DNA of 7,839 bases from Verrucomicrobiia bacterium. Lineage in GTDB: Bacteria > Verrucomicrobiota > Verrucomicrobiia > Verrucomicrobiales > Akkermansiaceae. The notes beneath the pieces are model-generated. The model worked only from the letters and a program-made list of their open reading frames with translations, ran no database searches and was not told the origin of the DNA. Each line of letters begins with the position of its first letter. Positions within the stretch are counted from its first letter, which is position 1. Positions 1 through 5,833 of this stretch are shown here, piece after piece. A program made the position numbers and the translations under genes. The stretch lies in contig CANHKJ010000138.1 in assembly GCA_947460915.1 (NCBI GenBank), forward strand, positions 1 to 7,839, read 5' to 3'.

Positions 1-765
1 CATGGCTGGGATTGGATGTTGCTGGTGCATACGATTGTGGGCACGGCGGCGGCGGCTTTTGGCTCGGCGGCCTTCAATCAGCTGATGGAGATTGATTTGG
101 ATGCGAAAATGGCGCGCACGGCGAATCGTCCGCTACCCGCCAAGCGCATGGATGTGTTGGTGGCTTTCGCGATCGGGACTTTGCTTTGTACCTTCGGGCT
201 GGTGCATTTGTCGATCAAGGTCGGGAAAATGCCAGCGGTGTTGACCTTGATCACGCTGGTGACCTACGTATTTCTCTACACGCCGATGAAGCGCAAGCAT
301 TCGGTCAATACGCTACTGGGTGCGATTCCTGGTGCGATTCCGCCGATGATTGGCTGGACGGCAGCGGGCGGCGCCTTGGATGGCTCGGCGTGGTTTTTGT
401 TTGCGCTATTATTTTTGTGGCAGTTGCCGCATTTTATCGCAATCAACTGGTTATGCCGCGAGGAATACGAGGCGGCGGGATATCGTATGTGGTCGAACGG
501 TGATGTGAGCGGACGCAAGAGCGGCACGCTTTCGATGTGTTTTGCAGGATTTCTGGCGCTTTTAGCGATCTGGCCTTGGCTGATGGACACGGCGGGGCTT
601 GCATGGATGCTGATCGGTTTCCTGCTCGGCGCATGGACCGTAGTGCTAGCTGCACGTTTCCGCAAAGCAGGTGATCGTGCGAGTGCACGGAAGTTGTTTT
701 TGTTTACACTGCTCTACCTGCCCCTCGCGCTCACAGCTTTGGCGATTTTTTGGACGAAGGGCTAA
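1..765 (+). CDS. ctaB: Protoheme IX farnesyltransferase (heme O synthase), 5' truncated
   Basis: The enzyme transfers a farnesyl group to heme B to make heme O, the precursor of heme A for cytochrome oxidases. It is a multi-pass inner-membrane prenyltransferase of the UbiA family. The frame is open from base 1, giving 254 residues; family members are about 290-300, so roughly 40 N-terminal residues lie outside the window. The ATG at 16 is internal. The prenyl-diphosphate/Mg2+ motif is visible (window residues N26, D32, D34, M37, then RTANRPLP). The second conserved loop is at about 92-115 (YTPMKRKHSVNTLLGAIPG), and the WQLPHF...REEY segment is at about 140-156. Several hydrophobic helices follow, as expected. 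The coding strand is rich in G and T. No other oxidase assembly gene is visible downstream, so any cox operon lies to the left. The family assignment is firm; ctaB and cyoE are synonyms. Confidence 0.95.
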   Translation, partial: HGWDWMLLVHTIVGTAAAAFGSAAFNQLMEIDLDAKMARTANRPLPAKRMDVLVAFAIGTLLCTFGLVHLSIKVGKMPAVLTLITLVTYVFLYTPMKRKHSVNTLLGAIPGAIPPMIGWTAAGGALDGSAWFLFALLFLWQLPHFIAINWLCREEYEAAGYRMWSNGDVSGRKSGTLSMCFAGFLALLAIWPWLMDTAGLAWMLIGFLLGAWTVVLAARFRKAGDRASARKLFLFTLLYLPLALTALAIFWTKG

Positions 766-800
766 ACGTAGTAAGTCCCAAGGTGAGCCATCCTTGGCAA

Positions 801-820
801 TCAGACTTTCTGACTTTTTA
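801..820 (+). terminator. Weak candidate terminator after ctaB
   Basis: Thirty-five bases after the ctaB stop, TCAGA (801-805) and TCTGA (809-813) form a 5-bp stem with a 3-nt loop, followed by CTTTTTA. The stem is short and AT-rich, so this is weak. A second hairpin in the same convergent spacer, GATCTG (868-873) with CAGATC (880-885), has a perfect 6-bp stem but no T-run on either strand. Some termination is expected here because ctaB and recO converge, but neither hairpin is convincing alone. I see nothing else in this 205-bp spacer. Confidence 0.25.
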
Positions 821-970
821 CCTTATGACTCAAGCGCAGCGGCGGTGTCACAAAGAAGCGTGGCTGTGATCTGTGTAAGCAGATCTTCCAATGTGGAAAA
901 AGTTTTATGCAAAGATAAAAGTTCGGATTTTTTTATACGTCTGTAAAAGGTTGATTTAATAGCAATTGTG

Positions 971-1519
971 CTACGCGAGCCGTTGCAGGAGCTGGGAGCG
1001 GAGAGCGGGCAGGCCAGCGCCGAGGTCAGCGAGATCAAGCATGGCGGTATGACCGCCACTGCGCCCAACGCCGTGGAGTCGTGCAAGTTCGCGCTCAAAG
1101 TGATGGAGTGCGCGCAGGCTGGCATTTTTTTCCTCGATGTGATCGAGCGCGCGGGTGAGGAGGTCGTAGATCTCGGGCTCGGGGCTCTCAGGTTCAGCAA
1201 TTTTTTCGATCATCGCGCAAAAATAGGAAGCGATGAGGGTATTGGAGTAATGGAGTCGCAGCTGAGGGCGATAGGACTGCACAGAACTCTCGCGAAGGGT
1301 GTGCAGATTCCCCGTTTTGCTGGTAGCCCACGAAATATCGGCGGTGAAAAAGAGATCGATCTTACCGGCGAAGCTGCTGGTGCTGCGGCGAGCGCCTTTG
1401 GCAACGGTATCGATGAGCCCATGCTGAAGGGTCCACCAGCGAACGATCGAGCTGGTGTCGGTTAATTTCGTTACTCGGAGGACAATGCCGATCGATTTCT
1501 CCCACACGAGTGGAATCAT
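971..1519 (-). CDS. recO: DNA repair protein RecO, short form
   Basis: RecO works with RecR and RecF to load RecA onto SSB-coated single-stranded DNA during gap repair. The N-terminal OB-fold is recognisable: GIVLR at residues 11-15, then a T-x-x-S-S-I-V strand, the hallmark VAKGARR at 39-45, and the TLRE segment. The helical part follows (YFCAMIEKIAEPESPEPEIYDLL). The product is 182 residues, against about 230-250 usually. After the helix containing FERELARLHGVG it passes almost directly to a final helix (LRSQLLQRLA). The usual C-terminal extension, including the zinc-binding cysteines of some RecO proteins, is missing, and only one cysteine is present. The ATG at 1519 is chosen because homologues start just before this strand and because it leaves 80 bp to the divergent neighbour. 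An upstream in-frame GTG at 1579 would add 20 residues. There is no Shine-Dalgarno sequence; the bases before the ATG are C-rich. Confidence 0.85.
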   Translation of the reverse strand: MIPLVWEKSIGIVLRVTKLTDTSSIVRWWTLQHGLIDTVAKGARRSTSSFAGKIDLFFTADISWATSKTGNLHTLRESSVQSYRPQLRLHYSNTLIASYFCAMIEKIAEPESPEPEIYDLLTRALDHIEEKNASLRALHHFERELARLHGVGRSGGHTAMLDLADLGAGLPALRSQLLQRLA

Positions 1520-1564
1520 GGAGAGGGGCTGGCGGAGAGGCAAGGGAGAATTGTGAATGCTGGC

Positions 1565-1593
1565 TTGAAACTTGGGCACAGTGCTTTTATGGT
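1565..1593 (+). promoter_or_regulatory. Candidate sigma70-type promoter for the VTT membrane protein gene
   Basis: TTGAAA at 1565-1570 and TATGGT at 1588-1593 are separated by 17 bp, matching the -35 and -10 consensus at 5/6 and 4/6 positions. Transcription would then begin about seven bases after the -10 box, which is at or very near the ATG at 1600. The message would be leaderless or nearly so. The site lies between recO and the divergent gene. Promoter boxes this short occur by chance, so support is moderate at best. Confidence 0.35.
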
Positions 1594-1599
1594 AGGGCT

Positions 1600-2229
1600 A
1601 TGAGATTGGTGGCATGGATTGTAGGGTTTTCGACTCTGATTTTGATGATTTGGGTGATCTGGGGCGGGCATTGGGCTGAGTGGTCGGACGCGCGAGCGGT
1701 GGGCGCTGCCTTGCAGAGCTATGGAACATCTGCGGGCTTAGCAGGCTGCGTGTTGCTGTTGCTAGATCTTGTGCTACCAGTGCCGGGGACGGTGGTGATG
1801 TCGGCCTTGGGCTTTCTTTATGGCACGATGCTGGGCGCCTTGTGGGGCTTTGTGGGTTCGTTCTTGGCAGGAATGTGTGGCTATGGCTGCGGGAGGCTTT
1901 TCACGGAACGTGCGGCGGTGCGATTTCTGGGGGAAAAAGACTATCAGCGCGGAAAAACCATGGTGGCGCGAGGTGGCGGCTGGGTTATTGCGCTTTCGCG
2001 CGCTGTGCCCATATTGCCCGAGGCTTTGGCCGTGACGGCAGGGATGTTGCGGATGCCGCTAGGAGCATTTGCACTGGCCTTAGCCTGCGGGAGCTTGCCG
2101 ATGGCCTTGCTTTTCTCATGGATTGGCGCGACGGGACATGATCGACCAGTGCTTACGATGATCTTGAGCTTCGTGGTGCCAGCAGTGTTGTGGACTGCTG
2201 CGTCGCGAATGCAGCGTCGAAATGACTGA
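1600..2229 (+). CDS. DedA/TVP38-type VTT-domain membrane protein
   Basis: This is a 209-residue integral membrane protein of the SNARE-associated/VTT (DedA, TVP38/TMEM64) family. Members act in lipid transbilayer movement or membrane homeostasis; the substrate here cannot be told from sequence. Visible features are an N-terminal helix (about 4-22), a DLVLPVPG loop at 56-63 that resembles the family's re-entrant segment, the glycine-rich GFLYGTMLGALWG at 71-83, and GYGCGR at 94-99. The second signature is SRAVPILPE at 133-141, followed by GML and F...ACGSLP. A final hydrophobic helix lies at 185-201. The ATG at 1600 is chosen because the in-frame extension back to 1510 encodes an unconserved Trp/Gly-rich tail that would overlap recO. 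The gene is divergent from recO and is followed by 115 bp before pstB, so it is probably not part of the phosphate operon, although read-through is possible. Confidence 0.85.
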   Translation: MRLVAWIVGFSTLILMIWVIWGGHWAEWSDARAVGAALQSYGTSAGLAGCVLLLLDLVLPVPGTVVMSALGFLYGTMLGALWGFVGSFLAGMCGYGCGRLFTERAAVRFLGEKDYQRGKTMVARGGGWVIALSRAVPILPEALAVTAGMLRMPLGAFALALACGSLPMALLFSWIGATGHDRPVLTMILSFVVPAVLWTAASRMQRRND

Positions 2230-2344
2230 TTTGTGACGCTCTCCATGCAATAGGTTTGCGCTTTGTGACGAAATCGTCACAATTGCCATGTCGTGCCCTC
2301 GACCCCTGGCGATGCTAGGTTACGTCAGTCACTAGACCGTCATC
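2230..2344 (+). promoter_or_regulatory. Motif-rich regulatory region before pstB
   Basis: This 115-bp spacer holds five copies of CGTCA or its complement TGACG, starting at 2234, 2266, 2275, 2323 and 2338. Two form the core of the palindrome at 2263-2282. TTTGTGACG occurs as a direct repeat at 2230-2238 and 2262-2270, spaced 32 bp apart, or about three helical turns. The GTCA core recalls the enterobacterial Pho box (CTGTCAT), but a clean 7+4+7 direct repeat is not present. I see no convincing -35/-10 pair, which would be consistent with an activator-dependent promoter. Its role as control region of pstB-phoU-phoB-phoR is inferred from position. Confidence 0.5.
2263..2282. promoter_or_regulatory. 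20-bp inverted repeat, candidate operator
   Basis: TTGTGACGA (2263-2271) and TCGTCACAA (2274-2282) are perfect 9-bp inverted arms around a central AA. The site contains TGTGA-N8-TCACA, like a CRP/FNR-type site but with two more central bases than the CRP consensus. It is 62 bp upstream of the pstB ATG. As RNA it could also fold as an 8-bp stem with an AAAT loop, but only two T residues follow, so it is a poor intrinsic terminator for the upstream gene. A dimeric regulator site is the simpler reading. Confidence 0.5.
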
Positions 2345-3145
2345 ATGAGTAGCGAAGTGTTAGATCAGCCCAGTATCAAAACCCAAGCGGAGGTTGCCGC
2401 CTCCGTGCGCGAGGTAGACTTTAGCTATGGGAGTTCGCGTATTTTGAAAAACATCAATTTGGAGATTGAGCTCAATAAAGTCACAGCCTTCATTGGTCCT
2501 TCTGGCTGTGGAAAATCGACCTTGCTGCGTTGTCTCAACCGCATGAATGATGAGATCCCTGGAGCTCGTGTGACGAAAGGGAAAATTTTCATCCAAGGCG
2601 AAGACATCTATCATCCGCGTGTGGATGTGGCACGCTTGCGCAATGAAGTCGGCATGGTTTTCCAGAAGTCGAACGCGTTTCCACGAAGCATCTTCGAAAA
2701 CGTCGCTTATGGTTTGCAGATTCGCGGTGAACGCAACAGCAAAGTACTGACAGAGTCTGTGGAGCAAGCTCTGCGTGCTGCTGCATTATGGGATGAAGTG
2801 AAGGATCGCCTCCACGAATCCGGCTATGGATTATCGGGCGGACAACAACAGCGCCTTTGCATCGCGCGGGCCATTGCGGTGAAACCTCGCATCGTGCTGA
2901 TGGACGAGCCATGCAGCGCATTGGATCCGATTGCCACCCTGAAGGTTGAGGAGTTAATCTGGGAACTGAAGAGCGAATATACCTTTGTCATCGTCACGCA
3001 CAGCATGCAACAAGCATCGCGCGTTTCCGATAAAACCGCATTCTTTTATTTGGGTGAAGTCGTAGAATACGATGACACCAACACCATGTTCACCAATCCT
3101 CGAGAAAAACGAACCGAGGAATACATTTCAGGCCGCTTCGGCTAA
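2345..3145 (+). CDS. pstB: Phosphate ABC transporter ATP-binding protein PstB
   Basis: PstB is the cytoplasmic ATPase that drives high-affinity phosphate import through PstSCA. With PhoU it also relays transport status to the PhoR kinase. At 266 residues it is close to the family's usual length of about 250-270. ABC motifs are complete: Walker A GPSGCGKST at 51-59, Q-loop Q107 in VGMVFQKSNAFP, signature LSGGQQQR at 163-170, Walker B IVLMDEP at 183-189, D-loop SALD at 191-194 and switch His219. The PstB-typical stretches LLRCLNRMND and PRSIFENVAYGL, and the C-terminal NPREKRTEEYISGRFG, separate it from other ABC ATPases. No Shine-Dalgarno sequence precedes the ATG. phoU follows after 25 bp. 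The membrane and binding-protein genes pstSCA are not adjacent, so they must lie elsewhere if the transporter is functional. Confidence 0.97.
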   Translation: MSSEVLDQPSIKTQAEVAASVREVDFSYGSSRILKNINLEIELNKVTAFIGPSGCGKSTLLRCLNRMNDEIPGARVTKGKIFIQGEDIYHPRVDVARLRNEVGMVFQKSNAFPRSIFENVAYGLQIRGERNSKVLTESVEQALRAAALWDEVKDRLHESGYGLSGGQQQRLCIARAIAVKPRIVLMDEPCSALDPIATLKVEELIWELKSEYTFVIVTHSMQQASRVSDKTAFFYLGEVVEYDDTNTMFTNPREKRTEEYISGRFG

Positions 3146-3170
3146 TCACACGCACTAACCACACAAACTT

Positions 3171-3869
3171 ATGCCCGGAGGACACATATTCCGCGACTTC
3201 GACCACGCCATCCGCAATCTCAAAGATGAGGTCTTGCTCATGGCCAGCTTGACCCGCCAAAATTTAGAACGCGCCACGCGTGCCTTGATCGAGCGCGACA
3301 TCGAGCTCTCGCGCACCGTAATCGGCGACGACAGTGAAGTGGATGATCTGGAAATGAAAGTCGATCACACCGGCATGGAAATTCTCGTGCGTCATCACCC
3401 GGTCGCTACCGATTTGCGTCTGGTGATTTCCTCGATGAAAATTTCCACCTGCCTCGAAAGAATCTCGGATCATGCCGTGAACATCGCGAAACGCGCTAAG
3501 AAAATTTGCAAGGGATCGGACCTTCCGGAAGTTACGCTTGTCGAGCCGCTGTATGTGCTGGCGGATAGCCTCTTGCGCGATGCCATGACGGCATTCACCG
3601 ATCACAACATTGAGCTCGCGGAAGGTCTGAAATTGCGCGACAAAGAGTTAGACAAAATGCATAAGTCATTGATCTCATCACTGAGTCAACGCCTTGAAGA
3701 AGCGAATGGAAAATCGGAGTCGCTTCTGCATCTCATCTTTGTTGTTCGCTCGTTAGAACGCGTGGGTGATCTCGCGGTCAACATCGGCGAAGATGCTGTA
3801 TTTTTGGGCACAGCCCAAGACATTCGCCACAGCTCACGCAAAGAAACAAAGGGACCTGAATCGGAGTGA
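3171..3869 (+). CDS. phoU: Phosphate signalling protein PhoU
   Basis: PhoU is a cytoplasmic helical protein that binds metal clusters and links the Pst transporter to PhoR. It restrains PhoR when phosphate is plentiful and limits phosphate uptake. The 232 residues form the typical tandem three-helix repeat. Each half carries the family's metal-binding ExxxD signature: CLERISDHAVNIA (E96, D100) and SLERVGDLAVNIGEDAVF (E196, D200). The charged C-terminal tail after about 217 is variable. The gene lies 25 bp after pstB and 46 bp before the response regulator, so cotranscription is likely. There is no Shine-Dalgarno sequence before the ATG. A GGAGG at 3177-3181 lies inside the coding sequence and has no start codon at a suitable distance downstream. 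Confidence 0.95.
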   Translation: MPGGHIFRDFDHAIRNLKDEVLLMASLTRQNLERATRALIERDIELSRTVIGDDSEVDDLEMKVDHTGMEILVRHHPVATDLRLVISSMKISTCLERISDHAVNIAKRAKKICKGSDLPEVTLVEPLYVLADSLLRDAMTAFTDHNIELAEGLKLRDKELDKMHKSLISSLSQRLEEANGKSESLLHLIFVVRSLERVGDLAVNIGEDAVFLGTAQDIRHSSRKETKGPESE

Positions 3870-3915
3870 TCCGATGCAACGAATCCGTCACACGAAGCAT
3901 CTTTGATCCAACCTC

Positions 3916-4620
3916 ATGAGCGATATGATGGACCGCGTGCAGACCGTATTAGTGATCGAAGACGAAGCCGACATCACCGACTTGGTGGCGTTCAATCTAG
4001 AACGTGTCGGCTGCCGAGTATTGAAGGCATATGATGGACAAGTGGGACTAGAAATTGCTCAAAAAGAGCGCCCTGACATCATTGTACTAGATCTCATGTT
4101 ACCAACTCTCAATGGATTGGGTGTGCTCAAGGGATTGCGCCGCGATGCGCGCACACAACAAATTCCCGTAATTCTTCTCACCGCCCGCGCACAGACAGAA
4201 GACCGCATCGCAGGACTCACCGCAGGTGCCGACGACTACGTGACCAAGCCCTTTTCGCCAAAAGAGTTGGTCCTAAGAGTGCAAGCCGTTCTCAAGCGCA
4301 TGCAAGTCACATCAGGCTCTACCGAATTCCGCGTAGGTGATTTTTCTTTCGATAAAAATTCGCTGAAATTCTACATCGACAACGAGCCCGTAGAACTCAC
4401 CTCCACCGAGTTCAAGCTTTTACTCTTCCTCTGTGAACGGGCCAATCACCCACAACAACGCAACGACATGCTGCGCAGTGTTTGGGGCTATAGCGATGAT
4501 GTGATCAGCCGCACTCTCGACACGCACATGAAACGGCTGCGACAAAAACTCGGTTCCCATGCGGATCGGGTTGAAACGATCCGCGGGGTAGGGTATCGTT
4601 TCGTCAACCCAAATCCATGA
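3916..4620 (+). CDS. phoB: PhoB-type response regulator (OmpR/PhoB family)
   Basis: This is a DNA-binding response regulator, probably the activator of the phosphate-starvation regulon. Its 234 residues consist of a receiver domain (about 10-125) and a winged-helix DNA-binding domain (about 136-231). The acidic pocket E15/D16, phosphoacceptor D59 in IIVLDLMLP, T89 in VILLTA and K111 in YVTKPFSPKEL are all present. The C-terminal domain shows ELTSTEFKLL, the recognition helix SRTLDTHMKRLRQKL, and the closing wing TIRGVGYRF. The gene follows phoU by 46 bp, and its TGA overlaps the kinase ATG (ATGA), a sign of translational coupling. Sequence alone cannot separate PhoB from other OmpR-family members, but the pstB-phoU-kinase context makes PhoB/PhoP much the best reading. 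Later in-frame ATGs at 3925 and 3928 are possible alternative starts. Confidence 0.92.
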   Translation: MSDMMDRVQTVLVIEDEADITDLVAFNLERVGCRVLKAYDGQVGLEIAQKERPDIIVLDLMLPTLNGLGVLKGLRRDARTQQIPVILLTARAQTEDRIAGLTAGADDYVTKPFSPKELVLRVQAVLKRMQVTSGSTEFRVGDFSFDKNSLKFYIDNEPVELTSTEFKLLLFLCERANHPQQRNDMLRSVWGYSDDVISRTLDTHMKRLRQKLGSHADRVETIRGVGYRFVNPNP

Positions 4621-5828
4621 ACGACGTCATCCTCGCCCTCATCGCTATCGCTTGCATTGCTTTCGTATGGCTGTATGTGCGCAGGAAACCAAAACAAAAA
4701 AAACAATCAGACGTCATGGCACAGCTCACGCAAAAAATTGAAGCCGCTACACGCGAAGAACAGCAACGACACGAGTTCTTGCTCGATGGCCTGAGCGATG
4801 CCTTATTTCTCGTCTGTGATGATGGCAGGTTTTGTTATGCAAACATCGCAGCGCGCACCATGTTCGGTGATCGTTCCCTCATTGGGCTAGCACCACAAGA
4901 GGTCTTTGCTAACGCACGCTTCATGGAAGTCATCCGCGAATGCGAAACCACCCAGCAACCCGTGGTCAAACGCATTGTGCTCTCACAGCAATTGTCTCCG
5001 CTCGGTTCGCGCGAGACACGGGGTGTGAATGCATGGCTTCTCGATGCAGCGCCCTTGCCTGCGGATTTTTATCCTCATGCCCGCATTCGCATTTTGCTGC
5101 GTGACCTTACGGCCGAGTATCAAAGTGAGCAAGTGCGCAAAGACTTTGTCGCCAATGCTTCACACGAGCTGAGAACACCGCTCGCCATCATTCAAGGTTA
5201 TCTCGAAAATTTGTTAGAAGATCATGGCTTGCGCGATGCAGAGCAGGCAAAACGATTTCTCACGATCATGTCGAAGCACACCGATCGGGTGTCGCGCATT
5301 GTCGAAGACATGCTCGTGATTTCGCGATTGGAATCAGGAGAAGCAGCGGCATTGAGCATCGAGCCCTTCGAGTTTGTCAATTGCGTTCACGATGTGTTAG
5401 AGCGACTCGAACACTTGATCGAAAGCCAACAAGCAAAGATCGATCACTCGCGAGTAGATCCTGCGCTAATCATCGCCGGCGATCGATTTTACTGGACGCA
5501 AGTGCTTTTCAATTTGATCGAAAATGCACTCAAGCAAAATCCTCGGCCCGGACTACAAGTCACGGTGAGTGCTGAAATCGTCAACAATGAGATTCAGATC
5601 AGCATCTGTGATGATGGCATCGGCATCCCCTCGAATCATCTTCCTTTTGTCTTCAAACGCTTTTATCGGGTGGACCAAAATCACACCAACAGCGCCATCA
5701 AAGGCACGGGTCTAGGACTATCGATCGTCAAGCGCGCCATCGAAGCTCACGGGGGAGATATTTCTGTTAGCTCCGTGCCTGGAAGAGAAACAAAATTCCT
5801 CATTGTTTTGCCTAACTCACAGGCATAA
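4617..5828 (+). CDS. phoR: PhoR-type sensor histidine kinase
   Basis: This kinase presumably phosphorylates the PhoB-like regulator under phosphate limitation, with PstB/PhoU providing the inhibitory signal. Its 403 residues contain one N-terminal membrane helix (about 3-20), a basic stop (RRKPKQKK) and a short coiled segment. A PAS-like domain follows at about 52-165 (FLLDGLSDALFLVCDDGRF...). The DHp domain has its H-box at FVANASHELRTPL (His183). The HATPase domain shows the N-box FNLIENALKQ (N303), G1 DDGIGIP (332-337), F-box FKRFYR and G2 GTGLGLSI (363-370). No periplasmic domain is visible, so the input is probably cytoplasmic, as argued for other PhoR kinases. The start overlaps the phoB stop by four bases. 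The stop is only 5 bp from the convergent esterase gene, so no dedicated terminator fits between them. Confidence 0.92.
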   Translation: MNDVILALIAIACIAFVWLYVRRKPKQKKQSDVMAQLTQKIEAATREEQQRHEFLLDGLSDALFLVCDDGRFCYANIAARTMFGDRSLIGLAPQEVFANARFMEVIRECETTQQPVVKRIVLSQQLSPLGSRETRGVNAWLLDAAPLPADFYPHARIRILLRDLTAEYQSEQVRKDFVANASHELRTPLAIIQGYLENLLEDHGLRDAEQAKRFLTIMSKHTDRVSRIVEDMLVISRLESGEAAALSIEPFEFVNCVHDVLERLEHLIESQQAKIDHSRVDPALIIAGDRFYWTQVLFNLIENALKQNPRPGLQVTVSAEIVNNEIQISICDDGIGIPSNHLPFVFKRFYRVDQNHTNSAIKGTGLGLSIVKRAIEAHGGDISVSSVPGRETKFLIVLPNSQA

Positions 5829-5833
5829 AAAAT

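Noticed and set aside
766..970. tRNA or small RNA gene in the ctaB/recO spacer
   Set aside because: No cloverleaf arms or GTTCRA-type T-loop with matching stems could be built; only two small hairpins are present.
823..1200. Minus-strand frame that continues past the recO stop, suggesting a frameshifted RecO C-terminus or small gene
   Set aside because: The part downstream of 971 has no RecO-like sequence and no good start codon, and the part upstream is out of frame with recO. Comparison with relatives would be needed to revive it.
968..1465. 165-residue plus-strand reading frame opposite recO
   Set aside because: It is the antisense shadow of recO. The minus-strand frame carries the RecO OB-fold and VAKGARR motif, while this one has no family features.
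2263..2282. Palindrome as an intrinsic terminator of the VTT gene
   Set aside because: The stem is followed by only two T residues, and a further half-site repeat lies nearby, so an operator is the better reading.
2230..2344. A dif/XerCD site at the change of G/C bias
   Set aside because: No sequence with the AT-rich XerC and XerD arm pattern is visible. The palindrome there is GTGACG-based and does not fit.
3177..3181. GGAGG just inside phoU as a ribosome binding site for a later start
   Set aside because: No ATG, GTG or TTG follows at a usable distance in frame, and the upstream ATG suits PhoU length.
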